Below are positions 10,065-18,698 of a DNA stretch of 64,000 nucleotides, in pieces; the first letter of the stretch is position 1, and each line of letters starts with the position of its first letter. Source of the DNA: Oryzomicrobium sp. (lineage in GTDB: Bacteria > Pseudomonadota > Gammaproteobacteria > Burkholderiales > Rhodocyclaceae); NCBI RefSeq assembly GCF_021287045.1, contig NZ_JAJTBG010000012.1, positions 56,560-120,559 of the forward strand, read 5' to 3'. The notes beneath the pieces were generated by a model. It was not told the DNA's origin, ran no database searches, and saw only the letters and a list, made by a program, of their open reading frames with translations. A program made the translations under genes and the position numbers.

Positions 10065-10111
10065 GGACAAACTGTCTCGGACAAAATGTCGCAATCCGTG
10101 ACTTTTTGTCC
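10065..10111. promoter_or_regulatory. GACA/TGTC enhancer array upstream of fdnG
   Basis: Two palindromic boxes, GGACAAACTGTC (10065-10076) and GGACAAAATGTC (10079-10090), and a degenerate third in inverted orientation, GACTTTTTGTCC (10100-10111), are spaced 14 and 21 bases apart. The four half-sites GACA, TGTC, GACA, TGTC start at 10066, 10073, 10080 and 10087, exactly seven bases apart. The array is 60-110 bp upstream of the -24 element, typical for enhancer sites. The middle box recurs upstream of the response regulator gene that starts at 27583. Confidence 0.7.
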
Positions 10112-10161
10112 TAATCGCAACTTAGCAGACATCCAGCGAAATAACGAGCCCAATAACGCGG

Positions 10162-10197
10162 CCGGCCCGCCGGAGGATCAATCTCCATGCGGGCCGG
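10162..10197 (-). terminator. possible terminator after the efflux operon
   Basis: CCGGCCCGC (10162-10170) pairs with GCGGGCCGG (10189-10197), and a GGAG/CTCC pair lies inside the loop. It lies 33 bases after the stop of the last efflux gene. No T tract follows, so termination is uncertain; it may also separate this operon from the fdnG control region. Confidence 0.4.
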
Positions 10198-10229
10198 GGC
10201 GTCATCGAAGAGCGATGAAAATTACGCTT

Positions 10230-11777
10230 TTACTCCATCGGCGGAGGCGCCGCGGCAGCCTTCACCGGCTTGGTCAGCCACACCAGCACCGACAGGCCGA
10301 CGAACATCATCGCCGCCAGGGTGAAGGCGTCCAGGGTGGCCTTGGTCACCGCCTGCTGGTTGAGCAGGCGCTCCACCGTGCCCAGGGCCTGGGCGGCACT
10401 CATGCCCAAGTTCTGCAACCCGGCCAGGGCGCTGTTGAAGGGATCGTTGACGATGGTCATGCGCTCCGCCAGCTCCGAGTGGTGCACCGCCGTCTTATGG
10501 TCCCAGTAGGCCACCGTCAGCGAGGTGCCGAAGCTGCCCCCCAGTACCCGCAGGAAGGTGGCCAGGCCCATGGCCGAAGCCATGTGGCCGGGCGGCACCC
10601 GGGAAACGATGATGGTGGTCAGCGGGGCGAAGAAGCAGGCCAGGGCGATGCCCTGGACGAAGCGCGGCTGGGCCAGGTGCCAGGGATCGACGCCCGGGGT
10701 CAGGTGGCTCTGCCACCAGAAGGTGAAGGCGAACACGGCGAAGGCCAGGGTCACCATCCAGCGCAGGTTGAGGCGGGCCATGTTCTTGCCGATCAGGGGC
10801 GCCAGGATCACCGGCAGCACGCCGATGGGCGCCGAAACGATACCGGCCCAGGTGGCGGTGTAGCCCAGGGTGGTCTGCAACCACAGGGGGAACAGCACCA
10901 CCCCGCCCATGAAGGTCATGTAGCCGAGGCTGATGGCCAGGGTCCCGAAGGCGAAGTTGGGCTCGCCGAACAGGCGCAGGTCCACCACCGGGTGCTCGTC
11001 GGTCAGCTCCCACACCACCAGCAGCGCCAGGCCCAGGGCGGCGATCACCCCCAGGGCGATCACTTCGGGGGATTCGAACCAGTCCAGCTCGTTGCCCTTG
11101 TCGAGCATCAGTTGCAGGGCGCCGACGCCGATCACCAGCAGGGCCAGGCCGATGCGGTCGATGGGCACCTGGGCGGTGCGGCTCTCCCGGGTCTTCAGCA
11201 CCGGCCAGGACAGGGCCACGGCCAGGATGCCCACCGGCACGTTGATGAAGAAGATCCACGACCAGTGGAAGCTGTCGGTGATCCAACCGCCGAGCAGGGG
11301 CCCGGCGATCGGCCCGACCACCGCCACCATCATCGAGATGGCCATGGCCATGCCGCGCTGGTGTGGCGGGTAGGCGCCGAGCATGAGGCTCTGGGCCAGG
11401 GGGAACATGGGCCCGGCGGCCAACCCCTGGAGCACCCGGGCGAAGATGAGGAATTCCAGGCTCTGGGAAAAGCCGCACAACAGCGAGGCGGCGACGAAGG
11501 CCAGGGTCGCCACGGTGAACATGCGCACTTCGCCGAAGCGGCGGGCCAGCCAGCCGGTGAGCGGCAGGGCGATGGCGTTGGCCACGCCGAAGGAGGTGAT
11601 CACCCAGGTGCCCTGGGATGCGCTCACCCCCAAGTCGCCGGCCAGGGTAGGCACGGCCACGTTGGCGATGGTGGTGTCCAGCACCTGCATGAACACCGCC
11701 AGGGACAGCGAAAAGGTGATGAGCCCCCGCGCCCCGCCTTCCAGGGGCGGGCGGTCGTCGTGATGGGCGGCGGCCAT
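10230..11777 (-). CDS. emrB: EmrB/QacA-type drug efflux transporter
   Basis: This is a 515-residue major facilitator protein of the 14-helix DHA2 family, which exports drugs with proton uptake. Family signs are the opening LDTTIANVAVPTLAGDLG, a GRR-type loop (ARRFGEV) after helix 2 and QGLAAGPMFPLAQS with the helix-5 Gly/Pro pattern. The start lies one base after the emrA stop. Together with EmrA and an outer-membrane factor it should form a tripartite pump. The substrate cannot be told from the sequence, and no dedicated regulator is adjacent. Confidence 0.92.
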   Translation of the reverse strand: MAAAHHDDRPPLEGGARGLITFSLSLAVFMQVLDTTIANVAVPTLAGDLGVSASQGTWVITSFGVANAIALPLTGWLARRFGEVRMFTVATLAFVAASLLCGFSQSLEFLIFARVLQGLAAGPMFPLAQSLMLGAYPPHQRGMAMAISMMVAVVGPIAGPLLGGWITDSFHWSWIFFINVPVGILAVALSWPVLKTRESRTAQVPIDRIGLALLVIGVGALQLMLDKGNELDWFESPEVIALGVIAALGLALLVVWELTDEHPVVDLRLFGEPNFAFGTLAISLGYMTFMGGVVLFPLWLQTTLGYTATWAGIVSAPIGVLPVILAPLIGKNMARLNLRWMVTLAFAVFAFTFWWQSHLTPGVDPWHLAQPRFVQGIALACFFAPLTTIIVSRVPPGHMASAMGLATFLRVLGGSFGTSLTVAYWDHKTAVHHSELAERMTIVNDPFNSALAGLQNLGMSAAQALGTVERLLNQQAVTKATLDAFTLAAMMFVGLSVLVWLTKPVKAAAAPPPME

Positions 11778-11778
11778 G

Positions 11779-12981
11779 TCAGCCCTTCGCGCCGGCCGCC
11801 GAACGATCGGCCCGCTCGGACTCTTTCAGCTCCTTGCGCACCCAGGCCCGGGCCTCGTCCTCGGCGTTCTTGAGCACCTGCTCGTCGCCGGCGGCCGGCT
11901 GGGGCGCCTGGGCCGGGGCGGCGGTGGGCAGCAGGGGGCCGCTGCGGTCCTTGGTGTTGACCGTCACGTTCATCGACAGGCCGACCCGTAGCGGATACTT
12001 GGCCACGGTCTCGGGCTTCAGGGCGATGCGCACCGGCACCCGCTGGGTCACCTTGATCCAGTTGCCGGTGGCGTTCTGGGCCGGCAGCAGGGCGAAGGCC
12101 GCGCCGGTGCCGGCGCCGATGCCAACCACGGTGCCTTCGTACTCGACGCTGCTGCCGTAGACGTCCGCCTCCAGGGTCACCGGCTGGCCGATGCGCACGT
12201 TCTTCAGCTGGCTTTCCTTGAAGTTCGCCTCGACCCAGGCGCCGCCCAGGGGGGTGAGGGTCAGCAGGGGCTGGTTGGGGGCCACCACCTGGCCGGGCTG
12301 CGCCGCCTTCTTGGCTACCACGCCGGCCACCGGGGCGGTGATCGTGGTGTAGGAGGCGTTCAGGGCCGCCTGGGTGTAGCGGGCCACCGCCGCTTCCACC
12401 CGGGGGTGGTTGGCCAGGGGGCCGTCGCCCAGGGCGGCACTCACCGCGTCGCGCTCGCGCTCGGCGGACTGGGTGCGGGCCTCGGCCAGCTGCACCGCCG
12501 ACTTGGCGTGGGCCAGTTCCTCGGCGGACACGGTGCGGTCGGCGGCCAGGGGAGCACGGCGGGCCAGGTTGTCGCGGGCCTCGTCCAGCTCCAGCTTGCG
12601 GGCGGACACCTGGGCGGCCAGGCTCTTCTCGCGCTCCTTCGTCTGGGCCAGGTCGCGCACGGTTTCCAGCAATTCGGCCTTGGCCCGGGCCAGGGCGACG
12701 CGCACGTCCCGGTCGTCGAGGCGCACCAGCCACTGGCCGGGCGTCACGCCGTCGGTCTCGCCCACGGCCACGGCCTGGACGGTGCCGGCGATGCGCGCGG
12801 CGACGTTGACCGAATCGGCAGCCACGTAGGCGTTGTCGGTGGTTTCCCGGTAGCGGCTGACGGTGAAGTACCACACCGCCACGCCGACGGCGCCGATCAG
12901 GAAAGCCCCCGCCACCAGGCGGATGCCGCGTTTGCGTGCCGAGGAATTTCCGTTGGAGCCGTTGTTGTTGTGTTCAGCCAT
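11779..12981 (-). CDS. emrA: EmrA/HlyD-family membrane fusion protein
   Basis: This 400-residue periplasmic adaptor couples the inner-membrane EmrB-type pump to an outer-membrane channel. A single N-terminal membrane anchor (residues about 20-40) is followed by a biotinyl-lipoyl-like half motif, a long helical hairpin and a second lipoyl half (TTITAPVAGVVAKKAAQPG). The start MAEHNNNG at 12981 was chosen because AAGGA lies upstream; a longer start at 13005 exists. It overlaps the outer-membrane factor gene by eight bases. The C-terminal tail is longer and more charged than in E. coli EmrA. Confidence 0.92.
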   Translation of the reverse strand: MAEHNNNGSNGNSSARKRGIRLVAGAFLIGAVGVAVWYFTVSRYRETTDNAYVAADSVNVAARIAGTVQAVAVGETDGVTPGQWLVRLDDRDVRVALARAKAELLETVRDLAQTKEREKSLAAQVSARKLELDEARDNLARRAPLAADRTVSAEELAHAKSAVQLAEARTQSAERERDAVSAALGDGPLANHPRVEAAVARYTQAALNASYTTITAPVAGVVAKKAAQPGQVVAPNQPLLTLTPLGGAWVEANFKESQLKNVRIGQPVTLEADVYGSSVEYEGTVVGIGAGTGAAFALLPAQNATGNWIKVTQRVPVRIALKPETVAKYPLRVGLSMNVTVNTKDRSGPLLPTAAPAQAPQPAAGDEQVLKNAEDEARAWVRKELKESERADRSAAGAKG

Positions 12982-14539
12982 GATGGTTGTCCTTGGGGGA
13001 GACAAGTGCCGCCGGACGTTCTGCGCCGTCGGCGGACGACGAAAGGGGGGAAGAGGTGGAGGGAGTGGAAGACGCGGCCGGGGCGCCCTCGCCGGGCTGG
13101 CGGTAGCCGCCGCCCAGGGCGCGCACCAGGGCCACGTCGGCGGCCAGGCGGCGGGTGTCGGCGGCCAGGCGCTCCTGCTCGGCCTGGAGGGCCCGGTAGC
13201 GGGCGTCCCAGGCCGCCGGGGCCGGGTCCAGGCCGGCGGCGACGCGGCGCTCGGCGCGGCGGGCCACTTCGTCCTGGCGCACCGCAGCGCCGGCCAGGGC
13301 CTGGGACTGGCGGCTCTCGCCGTCCAGGCTGGCGGCGGCGCTGACCGCTTCGCGCAGGGCGGCGGCGGCCCCCTGGCGCAGGGTGGCCAGGGCTTCGTCG
13401 GTTTCCGCGTCGCGCAGGGCCACGGTGGCCGCCCGGGTGCCGCCGTCGATGACCGGCAGGGTCAGGAACGGCCCCAGGCCGTAGGTGCCGCTGGAGCCCT
13501 TGAGCAACTGGTCGAAGGTCAGGGTCTGGAAACCGAGCAGACCGGACAGGGACAGCTGGGGCAGCCGGTCCGCCTTGGCCGAGGCCCGGGCGTGGACCGC
13601 CGCTTCCCAGCGGGCTTCCATGGCCGCCAGGTCGGGACGGCGCAGCAGCAGTTCGGCGGAAAGGTCGGCGGGCAGGCCGGCCCGGTCGGCCACCGGCAGG
13701 GGGCGCGGCGCCAGATTAAGGTCCGGGGGCGCGCCGGCCGCCTCGGGCTTGCCGCTGGTGCACAGTTCGGCGAGCACCGCCCGGTCGGTCTGGATGCGCG
13801 TGGCCAGGGCGGCGCGGCGGGCCGCCTCCTGCTCCTGGCTGGTTTCGCGCAGCAGGCGCTCGGTGGCCGGCGACAGGCCTGCGGCGACGCGGCGCCCGGC
13901 GGCGGCGGAAAGGTCGGCCACCAGAGCCTGGCGCGCCTCCACCAGGCGCAGCTCCTGCCAGGCGGCGAGCAGGTCGAAATAGACGGCCGCCACCCGGGAC
14001 GACAGCCCCAGGGCGGCCAGGTGGGCCTCGGCCTCGGCGGCCCGGGCCTGGCCCAGGCGGGCGGCCACCGCTTCCCGGTTGCGCCCCCACAAATCCAGGT
14101 CCCAGGAGAGTTCGAGGGCGGCCAGGCTATCGGTCTGCGGATGCTGGGCCAGGTAGGACGGGAAAATATAGTTCTCGGAATACTTGATCCGCTCGGCGGA
14201 CACCTGGGCGCCCACTTGCAGGCTGTCGCGGCCGGCCAGGGCGTCGGCCTGGCGGCGGGCCTGCTCGACCCGCGCCCGGGCGGCGTCCAGGGAGGGGTTG
14301 CCGGCCAGGGCGGCGTCGATCAGGCGGTCCAGTTGGGGGTCGCCGTAGCCGCGCCACCAGCCGGCCTGGGGCCAGGGACGGGCGGGCTGGGTGGACGCCT
14401 GGGCCACGCCGGCGGCGGAATAGGCCAGGGGCGGCTGTCCCGGGGACACCACGGCGCAGCCGCCCAGGGCCGCAGCCAGGCCCAGGGCCATGGCCGCCGC
14501 CAGGGGGCGCGGACGGGGCGAGGAAAGGAATCGGTTCAT
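12974..14539 (-). CDS. NodT-type outer-membrane efflux lipoprotein
   Basis: This 521-residue outer-membrane factor is the first gene of the efflux operon. It has a lipoprotein signal peptide with lipobox LGGC, then the two tandem outer-membrane efflux repeats typical of the OprM/NodT family (PQLDRLIDAALAGNPSLDAA early and the RRPDLAAMEARWEAA region in the second half). The C-terminus is Ser/Pro-rich and probably disordered. The ATG at 14539 is preferred over a GTG four codons upstream, which is also usable. It overlaps emrA, indicating coupling. Confidence 0.9.
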   Translation of the reverse strand: MNRFLSSPRPRPLAAAMALGLAAALGGCAVVSPGQPPLAYSAAGVAQASTQPARPWPQAGWWRGYGDPQLDRLIDAALAGNPSLDAARARVEQARRQADALAGRDSLQVGAQVSAERIKYSENYIFPSYLAQHPQTDSLAALELSWDLDLWGRNREAVAARLGQARAAEAEAHLAALGLSSRVAAVYFDLLAAWQELRLVEARQALVADLSAAAGRRVAAGLSPATERLLRETSQEQEAARRAALATRIQTDRAVLAELCTSGKPEAAGAPPDLNLAPRPLPVADRAGLPADLSAELLLRRPDLAAMEARWEAAVHARASAKADRLPQLSLSGLLGFQTLTFDQLLKGSSGTYGLGPFLTLPVIDGGTRAATVALRDAETDEALATLRQGAAAALREAVSAAASLDGESRQSQALAGAAVRQDEVARRAERRVAAGLDPAPAAWDARYRALQAEQERLAADTRRLAADVALVRALGGGYRQPGEGAPAASSTPSTSSPLSSSADGAERPAALVSPKDNHHG

Positions 14540-14608
14540 CGCGTCGGTCACTCCGAAGAAGCGAAAACGTTAAAGCGGTGGATCGGGACGGTGGCGCGCA
14601 GCGCCGGA

Positions 14609-15313
14609 TCAGTCGGCGGGAGGCAGGTCGAACACCAGCACTTCGGCCCCGTCCTCCAGGGCGGCCAGTTCCAGTTCAGGCTCGGCGCCGATGCGGGCAC
14701 CGTCGCCAGGCCCCAGGACCAGGCCGTTGAGGGTCAGGCGCCCCCGGGCCACATGCACATAGGCAAGCCGCCCGGGCAGCAGGTTCAGGGTTTCGCCCTG
14801 GCCGGCGGCAAAGCGTCCGGCATAGACACGCACGTCCTGATGCACCCGCACCGCCCCGGCGCCGCCTTGGGGCGAGGCCACCAGGGCCAGCCGGCCGGTA
14901 CGCGCCGGCAGGGCGACCTGCTCGTAGCCGGGCGCCAGGCCGCGCACCGCGGGTTCGATCCAGATTTGCAGAAAGTGCGCCGGCTCGGTACGGGACGGGT
15001 TGTATTCGCTATGCAGGATGCCCCGGCCGGCGCTCATGCGCTGCACCTCGCCGGGGCGGATCACCGAGCCGGTGCCCAGGCTGTCCCGGTGTTCCAGGGC
15101 GCCGTCGAGGACGTAGCTGATGATCTCCATGTCCCGGTGCCCGTGGGTGGGGAAGCCCTCACCGGGCGCCACCGTGTCGTCGTTGATGACGCGCAGGGGC
15201 CCCCAGCCCATGTGGGCCGGGTCGAAATAGTCGGCAAAGGAAAAGCTGTGCCAGGAATCGAGCCAGCCGTGGTTGGCGTGGCCCCGTTCCTGGGCGTGGC
15301 GCAGGGTGATCAT
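14609..15313 (-). CDS. pirin family protein
   Basis: This 234-residue bicupin resembles pirin and YhhW. The N-terminal cupin keeps the metal ligands in FPTHGHRDMEIISYV (two His) and ILHSEYN plus a downstream Glu, as in YhhW-type quercetin dioxygenases. The physiological role of such proteins is not firmly known. It is transcribed away from the adjacent LysR gene across a 94-base gap, so the LysR protein is its likely regulator. Confidence 0.9.
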   Translation of the reverse strand: MITLRHAQERGHANHGWLDSWHSFSFADYFDPAHMGWGPLRVINDDTVAPGEGFPTHGHRDMEIISYVLDGALEHRDSLGTGSVIRPGEVQRMSAGRGILHSEYNPSRTEPAHFLQIWIEPAVRGLAPGYEQVALPARTGRLALVASPQGGAGAVRVHQDVRVYAGRFAAGQGETLNLLPGRLAYVHVARGRLTLNGLVLGPGDGARIGAEPELELAALEDGAEVLVFDLPPAD

Positions 15314-15407
15314 GACAGCCCCCGGTAAAAGCGAGGGGCCATGATCCTCCCTTTACTAGGGCCGATAAAGCCACCAATATGGGATACATTGTTTCATTGG
15401 AGCAACA

Positions 15408-16412
15408 ATGCCCTCCCCCATCCCGCCGGCCTTCCTGCCCGCGCCCAACACCGAATTGCTGCGCGACATGGCCCTGTTCGTCGAAGTGGCGCGGCAGCGA
15501 AGCTTCACCGCGGCGGCAGCAGCCCTGCGTCTGCCCAAGTCCACCCTGTCGCGGCGCATCACCGCCCTGGAACGGGAGGTGGGCGTCCAGCTTCTCACCC
15601 GCACCACCCGGCGCATCGACCTGACCGTGGCCGGCAGCGACTACTTCGAGCGGGCCAGCAAGCTGGTGGACGAGGCCCACGCCGCCCACGCCCAGCTCCA
15701 GGACCTGCGCGACTCGCCCCGGGGGCAATTGCGGGTGTCGATGCCGGTGGAGTTCGGCGTGCTGTGGATGGCCCCCTACATCGCCGCCTTCGCCCAGCGC
15801 TACCCGGACATCACGTTCGACCTGGACCTGTCGCCGCGCCGCACCGACGGCATGGAAGAGCACTTCGACGTGGCGATCCGCATGGGGCTGCCCTCGGACG
15901 CCAACCTGGTGGTGCGCCAGCTCGCCGCCGTGGGCCGGGCACTTTACGCCAGCCCGGCCTACCTGGCCGAGCGCGGCACCCCGGGCCATCCGGCGGAACT
16001 GGCCCTGCACGAATGCCTGCGCATCACCATGGTCCGCCCCGAAACCACCTGGAGTCTGTGCCGGGAGGGGGAGCGGGTCACCGTGGGCATCGGCGGGCGC
16101 TGCACCATGAACAACATCAGCATGGTGCGGCGGCTGTGCCTGGAGGGCCTGGGCATCGCCGTGCTGCCCCTGCCCCTGGTCCAGGACGACCTGCTCGGCG
16201 GCCAGCTGGTGCCGGTGCTGGCGGACTGGAACATGCCGCCGATGCCGGCCTACGCCCTACTGCCCTCCCGGCGCGTGCCGGCCCGGGTGCGGGTGTTCCT
16301 CGACTTTCTCAGCGAACGGCTCGAAGCCCAGGCCGACGAAATCCGCCAGGGCCAGCGGCAACGCCCGTCCCCCGCCTCGGAACACACCCGGCACCTGTCC
16401 GGGCTGCGCTGA
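15408..16412 (+). CDS. LysR-family transcriptional regulator
   Basis: The 334-residue protein has the N-terminal winged helix-turn-helix (RSFTAAAAALRLPKSTLSRR, about residues 30-50) and a LysR substrate-binding domain (RGQLRVSMPVEFG onward). GGAG lies a few bases before the ATG. The C-terminal 30 residues form a charged extension. It is divergent from the pirin gene; by family habit it probably controls that gene and itself. The inducer is unknown. Confidence 0.93.
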   Translation: MPSPIPPAFLPAPNTELLRDMALFVEVARQRSFTAAAAALRLPKSTLSRRITALEREVGVQLLTRTTRRIDLTVAGSDYFERASKLVDEAHAAHAQLQDLRDSPRGQLRVSMPVEFGVLWMAPYIAAFAQRYPDITFDLDLSPRRTDGMEEHFDVAIRMGLPSDANLVVRQLAAVGRALYASPAYLAERGTPGHPAELALHECLRITMVRPETTWSLCREGERVTVGIGGRCTMNNISMVRRLCLEGLGIAVLPLPLVQDDLLGGQLVPVLADWNMPPMPAYALLPSRRVPARVRVFLDFLSERLEAQADEIRQGQRQRPSPASEHTRHLSGLR

Positions 16413-16492
16413 TTCCAGTCACCGCCCTTGGCTTGGCCGCCGGCACCCGGGCCCCGACTCAAAAGCAGCCGTTGCGGCCGGCTCCTGTCCGG

Positions 16493-17563
16493 TCAACGGG
16501 CTTCGTACCAGCCCTTGGACCCATTCACGACCTTCACCACCAGCAGCATGACCGGCACCTCGATGAGGACGCCAACCACCGTTGCCAAGGCCGCTCCCGA
16601 TTCGAAACCGAACAGGCTGATGGCCGCGGCCACCGCCAGCTCGAAGAAGTTGGAGGCGCCGATCAGGGCAGAGGGGCAGGCGACGTTGTGCTTCTCGCCG
16701 ACCACCTTGTTCAGCCAATAGGCCAGGGCCGAGTTGAAGAAGACCTGGATGAGGATGGGCACGGCCAACAGGGCGATGACCAGGGGCTGCTTGAGGATGG
16801 CCGCCCCCTGGAAGGCGAAGAGCAGCACGAGGGTGACCAGCAGGGCCGCGATGGACCAGGGGCCGATCCTGGCCATGGCGGCATCGAACGCCGCCTGCCC
16901 CTTGGCCAGCAGCGCTTTGCGCCAGAGCTGGGCCAGGACGACCGGAATCACGATGTAGAGAACGACCGAGGTGATCAGCGTGCTCCAGGGCACCGTGATG
17001 GCCGAGATCCCCAGCAAGAACCCGACGATGGGGGCGAAGGCGAACACCATGATCGTGTCGTTCATGGCCACCTGGGAAAGGGTGAACAACGGGTCGCCGT
17101 TGGATAGCCGGCTCCAGACGAACACCATGGCGGTGCACGGCGCCGCCGCCAGAAGGATCAGGCCGGCGATGTAGCTGTCCAGCTGCTCGGCCGGCAGCAT
17201 CGGCGCAAACAGGTTGCGCACGAAGAGCCAGCCCAGGAAGGCCATGGAGAACGGCTTCACCAGCCAGTTCACGAACAGGGTGACGCCGATTCCGCGGACA
17301 TGCTGCCTCACCTCATGCAGGGCGCCGAAATCGACCTTCACCAGCATCGGGATGATCATCACCCAGATGAGCAGCCCGACGGGCAGGTTCACCTGGGCGA
17401 CTTCCATGTGGCCGATGGCCTGGAATAGGCCCGGGGCCGCCTGGCCGGCGACGATGCCGACCACGATGCAGAGAAACACCCAGACCGTCAGGTAGCGTTC
17501 GAAGACACTCATGGGCGCGCCGGTGGCCACTTTGGCGGTCACTTCACATTGCACGGCAGACAT
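16493..17563 (-). CDS. arsB: ACR3-family arsenite efflux permease
   Basis: The 356-residue membrane protein has about ten spans and matches the ACR3 (not ArsB/NhaD) type of arsenite exporter. Family signs are LAAAPCTAMVFVWSRLSNGD, containing the conserved Cys, and the ACPSALIGASNFFELAVA segment. GGAG precedes the ATG, and the start overlaps the region just after the arsC stop (nine bases apart), so it is cotranscribed with arsC. It removes the arsenite produced by ArsC. Confidence 0.94.
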   Translation of the reverse strand: MSAVQCEVTAKVATGAPMSVFERYLTVWVFLCIVVGIVAGQAAPGLFQAIGHMEVAQVNLPVGLLIWVMIIPMLVKVDFGALHEVRQHVRGIGVTLFVNWLVKPFSMAFLGWLFVRNLFAPMLPAEQLDSYIAGLILLAAAPCTAMVFVWSRLSNGDPLFTLSQVAMNDTIMVFAFAPIVGFLLGISAITVPWSTLITSVVLYIVIPVVLAQLWRKALLAKGQAAFDAAMARIGPWSIAALLVTLVLLFAFQGAAILKQPLVIALLAVPILIQVFFNSALAYWLNKVVGEKHNVACPSALIGASNFFELAVAAAISLFGFESGAALATVVGVLIEVPVMLLVVKVVNGSKGWYEAR

Positions 17564-17572
17564 TGCAGCTCC

Positions 17573-17986
17573 TCACAAACCCAGGGCTGCGCGGACCGCC
17601 GGCACCAGACGGGCGCGGATGTCGTCGCGGATGGCGACGAAGCTTTCCAGCGGCTCGCCATGGGGATCGTGGAACCCGACGTGGATGCGCTTCACCGGCC
17701 GGGGAAAAATGGGACAGGTTTCTTTGGCGTTGTCGCAGACGCTGACCACCAGGTCGATGTCCTGGTCCATGACGGACTCGACAGTCTTGGGGTACAGCCC
17801 GGCGGTCGGCAGCTTGGCGAGTTGCAGCGCCTCGATGGCGCCATCGGCCACCTTCGGTTGCGGCGCGGTGCCGGCGGAGATGGCGCGCACGAGGCCGGCC
17901 AGATCGTGGTTGAGGATGGCCTCGCCCATCTGGGAGCGGCAGGAGTTGCCCGTGCATAGCACCAGGACCGTCTTGAGAGTGCTCAT
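17573..17986 (-). CDS. arsC: arsenate reductase, thioredoxin-coupled LMW phosphatase type
   Basis: The 137-residue cytoplasmic enzyme reduces arsenate to arsenite. It has the phosphatase P-loop CTGNSCR (C11 to R17) and two further redox cysteines, about C84 and C91, in VCDNAKETCP, matching the three-cysteine relay of the S. aureus ArsC class. It lies between arsR and the ACR3 gene on the same strand, so the operon order is arsR-arsC-acr3. Confidence 0.94.
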   Translation of the reverse strand: MSTLKTVLVLCTGNSCRSQMGEAILNHDLAGLVRAISAGTAPQPKVADGAIEALQLAKLPTAGLYPKTVESVMDQDIDLVVSVCDNAKETCPIFPRPVKRIHVGFHDPHGEPLESFVAIRDDIRARLVPAVRAALGL

Positions 17987-18112
17987 GTGTGTTCCGCTGT
18001 ACTGGGTGGAGGGATGACCGGGGGCGCCGTTCAGCCTTGGGTGCGGCCGATGTCGTCCAGTTGCTTCCGGAGCGACACGCCGGCCAATGGGCTCGCTCAG
18101 GGCGCCGTCCCC

Positions 18113-18466
18113 TCAGGGCTTGGCAATCTTGGCCCGGCGCTTCGCGGTCGTGGCGCAGGCCGCCGTTTTGGGGAGACAGGCCTCGCCCTGGCAGCAGTTG
18201 CTGGTCAGGAAGGCGATGAGTTCATCCATCGTCCCGTACTCGGCCGAGTAGTGGATGAAGCGGCTTTCCCGCTCCCCCTTGATGAGGCCGACCCGGCTCA
18301 GATGCGAGAGATGGAAGGACAGGGTCGCCCCAGGCAGGTCCAGCTTTTCGGCAATGGCGCTGGCGTTCATGCCTTCCGGACCGGCTTCGACCAGAAGGCG
18401 GAAGATGGCGAGGCGGGATTCATGCCCCAGGGCGGCAAGAAGTTCGGCGGCGTTCAAGGTTTCCAT
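18113..18466 (-). CDS. arsR: ArsR-family arsenic-responsive repressor
   Basis: The 117-residue winged-helix repressor has the helix-turn-helix MNASAIAEKLDLPGATLSFH near residues 33-52. The classical ELCVCDL metal motif of helix 3 is absent. Instead cysteines lie near the C-terminus (C91, C92, C97, C104 in SNCCQGEAC and TAAC), the placement seen in ArsR types that sense arsenite through C-terminal vicinal cysteines. It is the first gene of the ars cluster, and a perfect palindrome overlaps its start codon. Confidence 0.92.
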   Translation of the reverse strand: METLNAAELLAALGHESRLAIFRLLVEAGPEGMNASAIAEKLDLPGATLSFHLSHLSRVGLIKGERESRFIHYSAEYGTMDELIAFLTSNCCQGEACLPKTAACATTAKRRAKIAKP

Positions 18467-18493
18467 ATTTCCAATTTTATAGAAATATGGAAA
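18460..18493. promoter_or_regulatory. probable ArsR operator and promoter
   Basis: TTTCCATATTTC (18460-18471) and GAAATATGGAAA (18482-18493) form a perfect 12-bp inverted repeat with a ten-base AT-rich spacer. The repeat covers the arsR ATG and a TATAAA-like -10 element on the minus strand, so a bound repressor would block both transcription and the translation start region. It is much more AT-rich than its surroundings. Confidence 0.78.
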
Positions 18494-18698
18494 CGTATCG
18501 ATGAAGGTTTTGTTACGACGCCCTCGGCACTCTGGTGAAACACAGGGCTATTTGGCGAAAGGCAAGGATTGGCGGCCCTGACCAGCCGCCCCCGCCCGCA
18601 CCGATCTGCCGGCGCCACCGTCAGGCGGCCATGCATGTCATAGCCAGCGTTGCCCATGAGGGGCCGACGGACAAGGGCGCCGCACTGCTACCGTTGCA

